From Hygrocybe punicea (lineage: Eukaryota; Basidiomycota; Agaricomycetes; Agaricales; Hygrophoraceae): DNA of 64,000 nucleotides. The stretch spans positions 310,001 through 374,000 of the forward strand of contig OY744470.1 of the NCBI GenBank assembly GCA_963556145.1, given 5' to 3'. A program made the position numbers and the translations under genes. This document shows, piece by piece, positions 38,693 through 51,424 of the stretch. The notes beneath the pieces are model-generated. The model was not told the DNA's origin and ran no database searches. It saw only the letters and a list, made by a program, of their open reading frames with translations. Each line of letters starts with the position of its first letter. Positions within the stretch are counted from its first letter, which is position 1.

Positions 38693-41600
38693 CGTGGGTG
38701 GTCATTGTCGGGGTTCTGGCTGAAAAAAGCTGGGGGGGTTAGGAGACAAGTTGGCAGCGCAGATGATTGGGAGCTCGCACCCCTTCGTTTCCATCGATAA
38801 GGAGGTGCGGGGGGTTGATTCCGGCCGTGGGTGGTCGCTGTTGGCCGGGGGAAACAGCGGTTCTGGATAAAAAAAGTTGGGGGGGGGTGTTAGAGAAAAG
38901 TTGGCAGCGCAGATGATTGGGAGCTCGCACCCTTTCGTTTCCATCGATAACGAGGTGCGGGGGGTCCATTTAAGCCGTGGGTGGTTGCCGTTGGCCGGGG
39001 GAAACAGCGGATGTGGCTAAAAAAAGTTGGGGGGGGGTGTTAGAGAAAAGTTGGCAGCGCTGATGATTGGGAGCTCGCACCCTTTCGTTTCCATCGATAA
39101 GGAGTTGCGGGGGGTTGATTCCGGCCGTGGGTGGTCGCTGTTGGCCGGGGGAAACAGCGGTTCTGGATAAAAAAAGTTGGGGGGGGGTGTTAGAGAAAAG
39201 TTGGCAGCGCAGATGATTGGGAGCTCGCACCCTTTCGTTTCCATCGATAACGAGGTGCGGGGGGTCCATTTAAGCCGTGGGTGGTTGCCGTTGGCCGGGG
39301 GAAACAGCGGATGTGGCTAAAAAAAGTTGGGGGGGGGTGTTAGAGAAAAGTTGGCAGCGCTGATGATTGGGAGCTCGCACCCTTTCGTTTCCATCGATAA
39401 GGAGTTGCGGGGGGTTGATTCCGGCCGTGGGTGGTCGCTGTTGGCCGGGGGAAACAGCGGTTCTGGATAAAAAAAGTTGGGGGGGGGTGTTAGAGAAAAG
39501 TTGGCAGCGCTGATGATTGGGACGTCGCACCCCTTCGTTTCCATCGATAAGGAGTTGCGGGGGGTTGATTCCGGCCGTGGGTGGTCGCTGTTGGCCGGGG
39601 GAAACAGCGGTTCTGGATAAAAAAAGTTGGGGGGGGGTGTTAGAGAAAAGTTGGCAGCGCTGATGATTGGGACGTCGCACCCCTTCGTTTCCATCGATAA
39701 GGAGTTGCGGGGGGTTGATTCCGGCCGTGGGTGGTCGCTGTTGGCCGGGGGAAACAGCGGTTCTGGATAAAAAAAGTTGGGGGGGGGTGTTAGAGAAAAG
39801 TTGGCAGCGCTGATGATTGGGACGTCGCACCCCTTCGTTTCCATCGATAAGGAGTTGCGGGGGGTTGATTCCGGCCGTGGGTGGTCGCTGTTGGCCGGGG
39901 GAAACAGCGGTTCTGGATAAAAAAAGTTGGGGGGGGGTGTTAGAGAAAAGTTGGCAGCGCAGATGATTGGGAGCTCGCACCCTTTCGTTTCCATCGATAA
40001 GGAGTTGCGGGGGGTTGATTCCGGCCGTGGGTGGTCGCTGTTGGCCGGGGGAAAAAGCGGTTCTGGATAAAAAAAGTTGGGGGGGGGTGTTAGAGAAAAG
40101 TTGGCAGCGCAGATGATTGGGAGCTCGCACCCTTTCGTTTCCATCGATAACGAGGTGCGGGGGGTCCATTTAAGCCGTGGGTGGTTGCCGTTGGCCGGGG
40201 GAAACAGCGGTTCTGGATAAAAAAAGTTGGGGGGGGGTGTTAGAGAAAAGTTGGCAGCGCTGATGATTGGGAGCTCGCACCCTTTCGTTTCCATCGATAA
40301 GGAGTTGCGGGGGGTTGATTCCGGCCGTGGGTGGTCGCTGTTGGCCGGGGGAAACAGCGGTTCTGGATAAAAAAAGTTGGGGGGGGGTGTTAGAGAAAAG
40401 TTGGCAGCGCAGATGATTGGGAGCTCGCACCCTTTCGTTTCCATCGATAAGGAGTTGCGGGGGGTTGATTCCGGCCGTGGGTGGTCGCTGTTGGCCGGGG
40501 GAAAAAGCGGTTCTGGATAAAAAAAGTTGGGGGGGGGTGTTAGAGAAAAGTTGGCAGCGCAGATGATTGGGAGCTCGCACCCTTTCGTTTCCATCGATAA
40601 CGAGGTGCGGGGGGTCCATTTAAGCCGTGGGTGGTTGCCGTTGGCCGGGGGAAACAGCGGTTCTGGATAAAAAAAGTTGGGGGGGGGTGTTAGAGAAAAG
40701 TTGGCAGCGCTGATGATTGGGAGCTCGCACCCTTTCGTTTCCATCGATAAGGAGTTGCGGGGGGTTGATTCCGGCCGTGGGTGGTCGCTGTTGGCCGGGG
40801 GAAACAGCGGTTCTGGATAAAAAAAGTTGGGGGGGGGTGTTAGAGAAAAGTTGGCAGCGCTGATGATTGGGACGTCGCACCCCTTCGTTTCCATCGATAA
40901 GGAGTTGCGGGGGGTTGATTCCGGCCGTGGGTGGTCGCTGTTGGCCGGGGGAAACAGCGGTTCTGGATAAAAAAAGTTGGGGGGGGGTGTTAGAGAAAAG
41001 TTGGCAGCGCAGATGATTGGGAGCTCGCACCCCTTCGTTTCCATCGATAAGGAGTTGCGGGGGGTTGATTCCGGCCGTGGGTGGTCGCTGTTGGCCGGGG
41101 GAAACAGCGGTTCTGGATAAAAAAAGTTGGGGGGGGGTGTTAGAGAAAAGTTGGCAGCGCAGATGATTGGGAGCTCGCACCCTTTCGTTTCCATCGATAA
41201 GGAGTTGCGGGGGGTTGATTCCGGCCGTGGGTGGTCGCTGTTGGCCGGGGGAAAAAGCGGTTCTGGATAAAAAAAGTTGGGGGGGGGTGTTAGAGAAAAG
41301 TTGGCAGCGCAGATGATTGGGAGCTCGCACCCTTTCGTTTCCATCGATAACGAGGTGCGGGGGGTCCATTTAAGCCGTGGGTGGTTGCCGTTGGCCGGGG
41401 GAAACAGCGGATGTGGCTAAAAAAAGTTGGGGGGGGGTTAGAGAAAAGTTGGCAGCGTAGATGATTGGGAGCTCGCACCCTTTCGTTTCCATCGATAACG
41501 AGGTGCGGGGGGTCCTTTTAGGCCGTGGGTGGTCGCTGTTGGCCGGGGGAAACAGCGGTTCTGGATAAAAAAAGTTGGGGGGGGGTGTTAGAGAAAAGTT

Positions 41601-41753
41601 GGCAGCGCTGATGATTCGGACGTCGCACCCCTTCGTTTCCATCGATAAGGAGTTGCGGGGGGTCCATTTATGCCGTGGGTGGTTGCGGTTGGCCGGGGGA
41701 AACAGCGGATGTGGCTAAAAAAAGTTGGGGGGGGGGTTAGAGAAAAGTTGGCA
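38693..41753. repeat. 150-bp G-rich minisatellite, second array (about 20 units)
   Basis: Same unit as 13599-16359, about 300 bp longer (two more units), with a different interior order of variants; the outer units match. This indicates internal gain or loss of units while the flanks stayed identical. Confidence 0.92.
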
Positions 41754-41956
41754 CCGCGGGAAATTAGGACGCTTTACCCTCTTGTACCCATCTTTCCATG
41801 CTTCTGGGGTGTTCATTCATCTTCAAGGTGGTCCCATTTCACAGCAGGAGATACCCAGTGTCGAGAGAAACATTGGGGGAGACAAGACTTGTTGCGTGTA
41901 CTTGTTGCGTGTTTTGTTTGGTCACGTCGCGTCACCTTTTCTGCGCTTGCTCCACA

Positions 41957-43084
41957 ATGGCCCCTACTAAGTCCACTAAAGTAACTGCTGCTGCCCCCAA
42001 AAGGCTTGTTCACTCTTCCTTGGCTGCAGCTGTGAGTACTATTGTTCCTTTTGCTGCCCTATTTCACCTTCTTTGTTTAGATAAACAGCCAAAGATCTAC
42101 TTCTGGCTCCATCCCTGGCCCTGCATCCACCCCTGCTCCTGCTGCTGCTGTATTTGGCTTTGCTCCTTCCAGCCCTGCCTCCTCTCTCTCTCCCTCCAGG
42201 TCTCCCACCCCTGTCCCCTCCAAGCCTGGGGCTAAAAAGCTTGTTAGCTCCACCTCTGAGCTGGTCAAGTCTCTGAGATCTAGAAAGGTAAGTTGCTACC
42301 TCTACCCACTTCCGTCTCCTTTATTTTCAACACAAACTCATCACTCTCACTAGAATCTTGGAGCCAAAGCTGCTGCTGTCAAGCATTTGGCCAATATAGC
42401 CAAAGGTAAGAAGGCAGGTACAAGTCGTCATCCCCCCACGAAAAAGGGCGTTATCAAGATGTTGGAACATGAGATCATGTCCAATTCGCGTCAAGTATTT
42501 CTCAAATGGCCCGTCTCCGCTTCCCAGACGGATACGTTATGTTATGCTGCGACTTGTCTTGCAGGTATGTACTACTAAATTTTTTTGATGAACTATTACA
42601 ACCAATTACCTCACCCAGATAACAAGAAGCTTCTTGCAGGTTCTTATGTCCTGTCTCGCCGTCTTGGTTCGATGACTATCAAGGTCTGTTTTTATTTTTG
42701 TATACTATGTATAATATTTACTGATAGTAATTTTCATAGGATCGAATCACCTTTCGCGATGTCCACTATCATTTGGGCTGTGTCACGGTGCCACAATACA
42801 AGCGCTTCGCTGCCGACGACGGCTCTCTCAAAGCTAATGTCCATCTTCACGATACCCTTAATGCTGCTACCTTGGCTCTAATCAAGACCAAAATCACCGA
42901 TGCCCACGCAGCCGTTCTGCCTCTTCGTCCTGCTCCCACCGAGTTAGAGGTGGAGCAAAAGCGTGCCAAGGCCAAGGTAAGGCGCCTTCGTCGTTTGGCC
43001 AAGAAAAGTTCACAGATGGTGCATGGGTTCGATACATCTGATGGGGAAGGGAGTGGGGATGACTATGAGCCTGACAAAAACTAA
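41957..43084 (+). CDS. Basic protein of unknown function, third copy
   Basis: Five-exon copy at 25,394 bp from the first, with the same 300-residue frame and the same convergent arrangement with the next helicase gene. No differences were noticed in the coding exons. Confidence 0.78.
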
Positions 43085-43224
43085 CCACTCCTGTCAGATT
43101 TGTTGACCCATCAGTACTATTTTTGTATACCACCATGTCCATATTATACCATCACCAGTTGCCTTGCTCAAATTCATAAACATGCCAGATTGTTCATAAG
43201 CAAAGTAAAATGATATTTTCAAAT

Positions 43225-46200
43225 CTACATTCTGTTACGATGTAGCCATAACCATACAATCAACTCCAAGCCATTATAAAATGATCCAGGATTGGCCTGT
43301 TCCTTGGCCCACATGCCAAATTCCTGGATCCTCATTCCTCTTTTTAGACCAGGAAAGGCTTTTGTGGCCTCTGTAAATATAGCTGGATTGATAAAGACAA
43401 ACCAGCAAAGCACCGCAACAAAATCTTCAAATGGACATGCCACCGTCTTTTCAGGAGCAAAAACAGGATGTGTCGATGGCAAATATTTTCCCTGAGGCAA
43501 GCCACATTGCCAGCAATATTCGTACTTTTGAAAAGATCTGAAGTAGTTTTTCTTGAGATCGAACCATCGGATGGCGTTGTTGACAAAGACGTCTTCTGGA
43601 CCACGACAGCTGATGAAGTAGGTATGGTTTGGGGTCTTGACCACATCGCAACGTCCTTTCCATGCCCAACAAATGATGCACTTTCCATAGAGATATCTTG
43701 TCATGGCTCCAAGTTCTGCAGCCTTTGCCTTCCTGCTTTGCATATGTTGTGCATAAACAGCTGCATCTAGCTGCACGGCCATCGATGGTCGAACACTGGT
43801 TGGCAGAATGATTGTTGCAGGAGGAAGTACTTGGGGTGTAGGTTTTGTTACTGGTGCTGCAGAGCCTGTTGCGACTGGCAATGTTTGAGGTATGGGCTCA
43901 GTAGATGGACCTGAGGAGGATGAGACAACATTGGAGCTGAGTGGGGCTCCACACAATGATTCCATATCAATGTTCATGAGTGATGCGTCATCCCAACCTC
44001 CCAAGTCATAATCGTCCTCGATATCCATGGTATTTGATCGTGATATTTGAGGTGTGTCCTTGGCCATGAGTTTTCTGACTGCATGGAGAAGCTCCGTGTT
44101 TGGATCACAAAGGTCGCACTGCTCTGCACCTTCTATCTCAGTGCAATCCATGCCATCTCCACCATCCATGAGACGAGTCATAACTTTTCTTCGACATTCT
44201 ATATTGGTTTGTGCCCATTCTCCAGCTGCTGCAATACATTGACGGTCCTCCCAGCCATCAACTGAACAGAATATGGTGTTGTTGCTGTGAAGCAAAAACA
44301 CAAATGCGGGTTGGCCACTACGTCCTGCTCGTCCTGCACCTTGCTCGATGTTGATGGCACCAAAAGGTATTCCAATGAACAAAATGGCTTGGACATCCGG
44401 ATGATCAATGCCATGCATAAAGCCAGAGGTTGCCACCATCCACTGGTGATGTCCTTGATACCACGACTCTTGAAACTGCGCCTTCAGGTCAGATGGCATC
44501 TGGGAGTGAGATTTGCAGTCTCCAAAATGTTTAGCAATTTCGTTGACAGTTGGGATGTCAATGCAGAAGATGATACCACGCGATTGAGAGGTGAAGGTGG
44601 TTTGTTGCAAATATGAAGCCAGGTCAATGGCTATTTGGTTCACTGGTTTCATTTGGTTGTTGATGTGCAAGACATGGTATCTGATGTTTGGACGTGTGGT
44701 GGGGGCCCTGATGAACTGTGTCAACGAAGGCATGCATGTTTCCTCCAACAAAAGTTCTTCATGAGTCACTGGCAATGTGGCTGTGAGGAAGATTTTCATC
44801 ACGGGGTAGAAAGCAAGCTCTTTGACTCGAGCAAAGTCTCCGCGATACATCACATCGGTGAAGATCTTATGAGCTTCATCAAACACCCATCGAACAATCT
44901 TTCCTTCTTTTTGGCGATACCATCTGGAGATTTAATTCAATATGCAACGATGTCATTACTGGCTTCCTGAGTGGACTTACTCTTTGAAACCCAATGAGGT
45001 CACTGATTCCATGGCCAGATACACCACACGCGCATCGCCTATCTGACGATGGGCGGACGTCCATTGACAGGTAGGTATTCCATATGCCTTGGTTTTACGA
45101 ATCATATCCAGCAGCAGCGCCTTGTTTGGAATGACCACCAGAGTGATGAGATTTGTTTCAAGCAAGGCTGGAAGTAAAAAGACCATGCTTTTGCCACCAC
45201 CAGTTGGTAAAATACCCACAAAACTTTTCTCTCTTGACAGTGAAAGTTCAACCATCTGTCGTTGTTGTTCTGTTAGGAAAGTGGCATCTGGCTTGTCTGG
45301 AAAGATTTGCTGCAGCAGACGCAATGCTACATCATCCACAGGTTGATGATTTGGATTGATGTCCAATGGCTGATCCAAGGCATAGATGTCATCAAAGTTA
45401 TCAACGTGTCCTGAGCTTGTTTCATTGCTTTGAGGTATCGGAGGTGGTTCCAATATGACTTGTTGGTTATTGTGGACTGGAGCAACCAACGCATTTTGTC
45501 TCTGCATGAACTCTGCAATGCCTGCAGCAACACCGATTTGAATCTGCTGCTCCAGTTCCATTTTCATCTGGGTGACAGAAGTTGTGATGACTCCTGTCAG
45601 TTGCTCCACTAGCCGCCCCAAGTCCACAGTCGTTGGCGATGGTGAGGTGGAGTTAATGGTGGTTGATAATGATCTTGGTGTTTGAAAGCTTTCACGGATT
45701 TTTCTGCGCTGACGTAGAGGCAAAAGTGGGACGCCGTTGGGATAAAATCGAGTGAGACGCCACCACCATTCAGAGGCATGACCAAATCGAAGCATGAGGT
45801 CACTTGAGACACCAGGAAGTAAACCACACTCTATGGCATAATTGTTACGACGTGCCATTGTAGAATGGCCAGTCTGTTCTGCCAAGACGTCAACCTCGTC
45901 TTCTTCATAAATTTCATATTCTGAACCCAGGTAGACTTTTGCAATCAGCACGACCAGCTGCCGGTATGGCCGAATTGTTAGAGATGTGCCAAAGTATGTC
46001 TCTGACACAGACTGCAAAGTGGAGGAGAATTGTGACTCAGTCATGCGCTTGCCAAAATGCATGAAAAAGTATTCGTGATAGAGCACCGCAACTTCTTCTC
46101 CCCACAGTTTGCGTGCCAAATCGACTTCCAGCTGACGAATGATGAGGAGGTAGAAATCCACTAGTTCTTGCAGTTCTGGAGGTAGCTTGCTTGGGATGAA

Positions 46201-48908
46201 GACCTCTCTGCGAATCTGGTTTTCGTATTTGACACGACGAGTTACAAGCCAGTCTGCACCATGGTTGCGAAAGAATGTCCGTGGACGAGTTGAGTTGCGT
46301 ATTTTGGAATCCATTAGCTCTGATATTCTGGAAGGCTGTCCAGGAAGGGTGTGGCATAGAACCGCTATGTGGCCATTAATCCTGGTTGTCTTTTCCATGA
46401 TGCGAAGCATGGAACCCGGCTTGAAAATGAGGCCATCCTTGCCCTTGGTGCAAAGATCAATGGATGAATCATTCATTAATATCTGTATGAGGGCTCTGTC
46501 CTTGACAAATTTGCCATTGTTGAGCCATCCATAACCACGAGTACGTTCCGTCATGTCGTCTGGAATGATGTCTGGAATATTGACGGTAATGCAACTGTTG
46601 TTGCAAAGGTTGGTGACATCTTCCTTGACATCAGAAAATAGCATCCTGAGACCAATGATCCAGCGCTCCACCTCCATGGTCTTGTCCTTGTATGTCACGA
46701 TCGTCCCATCCTCATTTACAGTAGCGGTTGGAGGGCGAGTGTTGGCATATGATAATGATGAGGCAAACCGCTGATAGTCCACAACTAAGTTGTATGGAGA
46801 GAGAACGCCTGGACTTAGATTCTGCATGCAAAAATACTCAAGGGACCTGAATTATTTGTTACTCGACTATTAGAAGATCACTTCAAGTCATCACTCACTT
46901 GTATGCATTGTTTTCAAATTGTGGAGCTGACAGAATGCCTTGATACAATGTGCTCCCTCGGCAAATATACTTCCAGATTGAAAATGGCTTTGTTAACTCG
47001 TGAGCATCCTGGAAATTGCCATCAGGAGTCATGTTCCCAATCGCCAGGTAGCACTCCAAGACTTCCAACCACTTGCTGTACTCTCCTTCTTGTTGTTGCT
47101 GCATGGACAAAAATGGGTATATGAACTGATGCAGAATGGTGACTGCTTTGTCGTCTTGACTTGGATCGTCCAATAACTTCAAGAGCTTTCTGCCGATGAC
47201 ACGAGTGCCCTGAGATATGGGGAAGGAATAGTTGGAGGGATGAGGATCCAAAGTTAACAATACTGCTTGAGCTAATGCATGCAGCGGTTGACCATAACGA
47301 TAGAGAGTCTCATCATCGCTGTGGGGTTGCCAGTGCTTGCAATTTTGCGTGACTCTGTGATCAAACACAAGTTGAAACATATTAGAATTCTTTGTTACAA
47401 ACAAGTGTGATTTGTGGAGGTAACATACCGAGGGCATTCCATGAGCAGACATCTCATGGCAACTGTGGAATTTATAGCCTTTGCTCGAATGTCTTTCAAG
47501 TAGTCGGTAACAATGTCGCCCAGATGACCCAGTCCTTTTTTTAAGATACGAGTCGGTAGCGTGACGAGAGATAAGAGGTGACCCCGTGTACGATAATCCT
47601 GGCTGTAGTCTTGTAGATGGATGTGCCATTGTGTTAGTTGAAGCATAGGAGGGACTTCATGGGCATGAGCAGGTGCAGTTGCTGGGAACACAGGAAAGTT
47701 GGAGACTTCATCTCGCATGTATATCGTAAACATGTCATCAGATGAAAGTTCGCTGAGCAAAGGATTGACTTCAAAGTAGCATTCTCCCACAGGCCTGAAA
47801 AATGTTTGCAAAGTGCCCAAGTGATGACGGTATCCAGGAAGTATCGTCAAGTCTTTGTGAGTCTTGTACCAGTGATTGTCAAAGGATTTCTTTTTGGGTG
47901 CACAGAAAGTGCAGTGATTGCAACAGAAGCCATCTGTGACCTGATCTAAAAGCTCAATAGGAGGGCCTCCTGGTGGAGGCTTTGTGACCTCATGATTATC
48001 TGTAATGCCCAGATCTTCCACAATTTCTCCAAAGGCTAATATCTGTGGGTTGGTTAATTGAATGCCATGATGCCGAATGTGAGTGATTGTGGCACTAGGA
48101 AGTTGAGCGATGCCACAAAGACAAATGAGCTTTTTGAAATGGATGTGGAATCGAACTCCCATAAATGTGAAGATGTCATTGGTGGTCAAATATGACTTGG
48201 AACCATCCAGGTGATGTGGAAAGGCAGTTACTGGAAATGTCATTAAAATGCTTGGCACTCCATGACTCAGATATCACATATACTGACTGGTCAAGCTGTC
48301 CTCAATTGCAGAGGGTTTGTCAATTTGAATCTCTTTAGATGCAACCACGTTAGCTTAGTTGACATGCTCAGGAGAATGCCTACCAGTTGAGTCAATCTCC
48401 ATTTCAGATTGGTGTTCAGTGATATTCCTGACATCTGAACCACTTCTAGATGGGCCTGCTAGATCTGAGGATGGCTTGAAATAAGGATGGTGACGCAAGA
48501 TTGTATGATGATGATGATGATGCTTGACAACGTCGTCCTTGGGGGCAGAGGAACTTGCACCTGGTTCATTGTAAGGAGCAGATTGTGTTGGCAAGCAACC
48601 ATTCCAAGGTGATGGCGACAAAGTGGAATGTTGGTTGTTGAGGTGAATTTTGAATTTACGATAGTCATGACCTAGCCATGAGCAGATGGCAATAGGACAC
48701 TGTATCGGATCAACGGGACTCTCTCGGAGACCTGTCCAAGTAACTCCTAAGAAACACCAGTAAGTATGTTTCAAGTTGACTTAAATGTTGGCAATAGAGC
48801 ACCATTAATTTTGCAAGGATTATCAATTCGGTGTTTTTGGAGGATGTGACTTGGCAATGCATTTTTATGTGTTGAAAGAGATTGGTGGCAAATGGAGCAT
48901 TTGTTCAT
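43225..48908 (-). CDS. Zinc-finger + tyrosine-recombinase-like + RecQ helicase fusion, copy D, complete
   Basis: Six-exon copy with the same splice sites as copy C (offset 18,766 bp): exons 48908-48803, 48746-48384, 48257-47429, 47354-46899, 46846-44981 and 44923-43225. Motifs are intact: Walker A, DEAH, QGAGRAGR and the recombinase-like Arg/Lys/RxxR/His/Tyr set (about 46340-45838). It carries a Ser-to-Leu change shortly after motif III (CMPSS to CMPSL) relative to B and C. It is the last copy before single-copy DNA. Confidence 0.88.
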
Positions 48909-49348
48909 CTTGTGATGCAAGTGTGAAGAGTTTGTATAACTAAGAAAATTTTGACTGAGATGATGGTGGTTGAAGGTCAAGATGTAATTGTGGCTAAGAC
49001 CAAATAATGAATAACAGATGTAGCCACACAAACAGGTCACATGACAACACAGCCACATATACCAATGCAGACAATGCTAAGATTTTCTTCTGGCCTTGTA
49101 CATGACTGATTTTGACATATTAAGGTAATCAGTGTGGGTAGTTCTAATTTGAATGGCTAAGTAGTAGCCCTAAGTACTGATTCAAGATTATGAAGCTCTG
49201 AGAATGATGGTAGAAATTCCCCTAACTTCTTTAATGAACTGAGGAATCCTAATTTGTTTCAGTATAGAAGTGATGGAAGTTTGTAATGTTTCTGCGAGGA
49301 ATTAATGTACTCTATGGGTATGATCTGTGATGATGGGGGCAATGGCTT

Positions 49349-50702
49349 GAGGGAACAAGCTAAAACACTTGGCCTCCTCACCCAAAATGCCCGCTTACAA
49401 AGATACCCCGTGCGATTCGTCAATTCTTTGCTACCTGCCAGCAAACCCCGTGCGATTTGGTCAATAGATGCCAAAGCATCTCTGGAAAGCTTGGGGGAAC
49501 AATCTAAAACACTTGGCCTCCTCACCCAAACTGCCCGCTTACAAAGATACCCCGTGCGATTCGTCAATTCTTTGCTACCTGCCAGCAAACCTCGTGCGAT
49601 TTGGTCAATAGATGCCAAAGCATCTCTGGAAAGCTTGGGGGAACAATCTAAAACACTTGGCCTTCACACCCAAACTGCCCGCTTACAAAGATACCCCGTG
49701 CGATTCGTCAATTCTTTGCTACCTGCCAGCAAACCCCGTGCGATTTGGTCAATAGATGCCAAAGCATCTCTGGAAAGCTTGGGGGAACAATCTAAAACAC
49801 TTGGCCTTCACACCCAAACTGCCCGCTTACAAAGATACCCCGTGCGATTCGTCAATTCTTTGCTACCTGCCAGCAAACCCCGTGCGATTTGGTCAATAGA
49901 TGCCAAAGCATCTCTGGAAAGCTTGGGGGAACAATCTAAAACACTTGGCCTCCTCACCCAAACTGCCCGCTTACAAAGATACCCCGTGCGATTCGTCAAT
50001 TCTTTGCTACCTGCCAGCAAACCCCGTGCGATTTGGTCAATAGATGCCAAAGCATCTCTGGAAAGCTTGGGGGAACAATCTAAAACACTTGGCCTTCACA
50101 CCCAAACTGCCCGCTTACAAAGATACCCCGTGCGATTCGTCAATTCTTTGCTACCTGCCAGCAAACCCCGTGCGATTTGGTCAATAGATGCCAAAGCATC
50201 TCTGGAAAGCTTGGGGGAACAATCTAAAACACTTGGCCTCCTCACCCAAACTGCCCGCTTACAAAGATACCCCGTGCGATTCGTCAATTCTTTGCTACCT
50301 GCCAGCAAACCCCGTGCGATTTGGTCAATAGATGCCAAAGCATCTCTGGAAAGCTTGGGGGAACAATCTAAAACACTTGGCCTTCACACCCAAACTGCCC
50401 GCTTACAAAGATACCCCGTGCGATTCGTCAATTCTTTGCTACCTGCCAGCAAACCCCGTGCGATTTGGTCAATAGATGCCAAAGCATCTCTGGAAAGCTT
50501 GGGGGAACAATCTAAAACACTTGGCCTCCTCACCCAAACTGCCCGCTTACAAAGATACCCCGTGCGATTCGTCAATTCTTTGCTACCTGCCAGCAAACCC
50601 CGTGCGATTTGGTCAATAGATGCCAAAGCATCTCTGGAAAGCTTGGGGGAACAATCTAAAACACTTGGCCTCCTCACCCAAATTGCCCGCTTACAAAGAT
50701 AC
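49349..50702. repeat. 144-bp minisatellite, copy D (about 9 units)
   Basis: Nine full periods (landmark near 49404, then every 144 bp to 50556), mixing the CCTCCTC and CCTTCAC unit types. Compare 6 in copy A and 3 in copy C. Confidence 0.92.
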
Positions 50703-50851
50703 CCCCCCTGGGGTACGGGGAAGCAACCCACTGCCAACACACCCTGTGCGATTTGATGAGTACATGACACGCTCCAAATCGCACGGGGTGGGGATAGACG
50801 GGGTGAACCTTTGCCCTACACCCCCCCTAGGGCAGGGTGGAGAGGTGTTAG
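50703..50851. mobile_element. Constant right terminus of the array element, copy D
   Basis: Identical terminal segment, ending GTGTTAG at 50851, then continuing as ATTCGTCAATTC, the interior of a 144-bp unit. One G is shared as possible microhomology. Confidence 0.8.
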
Positions 50852-51424
50852 ATTCGTCAATTCTTTGCTACCTGCCAGCAAACCCCGTGCGATTTGGTCA
50901 ATAGATGCCAAAGCATCTCTGGAAAGCTTGGGGGAACAATCTAAAACACTTGGCCTTCACACCCAAACTGCCCGCTTACAAAGATACCCCGTGCGATTCG
51001 TCAATTCTTTGCTACCTGCCAGCAAACCCCGTGCGATTTGGTCAATAGATGCCAAAGCATCTCTGGAAAGCTTGGGGGAACAATCTAAAACACTTGGCCT
51101 CCTCACCCAAACTGCCCGCTTACAAAGATACCCCGTGCGATTCGTCAATTCTTTGCTACCTGCCAGCAAACCCCGTGCGATTTGGTCAATAGATGCCAAA
51201 GCATCTCTGGAAAGCTTGGGGGAACAATCTAAAACACTTGGCCTCCTCACCCAAATTGCCCGCTTACAAAGATACCCCCCCTGGGGTACGGGGAAGCAAC
51301 CCACTGCCAACACACCCTGTGCGATTTGATGAGTACATGACACGCTCCAAATCGCACGGGGTGGGGATAGACGGGGTGAACCTTTGCCCTACACCCCCCC
51401 TAGGGCAGGGTGGAGAGGTGTTAG
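50852..51424. mobile_element. Severely truncated array element (573 bp): 3 partial 144-bp units plus terminus
   Basis: Starts inside a 144-bp unit, runs through about three units and ends with the full constant terminus (51276-51424). It lacks the satellite, genes and 150-bp array, so only the right end of an element is present. It abuts single-copy DNA and is the innermost, hence in an end-capture model the oldest, member of the array. Confidence 0.78.

Noticed and set aside
1..51424. Telomere repeats within or between units
   Set aside because: No TTAGGG/CCCTAA array is visible; only isolated short matches such as CTAACCCTTAG in the satellite.
1..51424. LINE- or LTR-type retrotransposon as the basis of the array
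   Set aside because: No reverse transcriptase, integrase or LTR is recognisable in the unit, despite the LINE-like truncation pattern.
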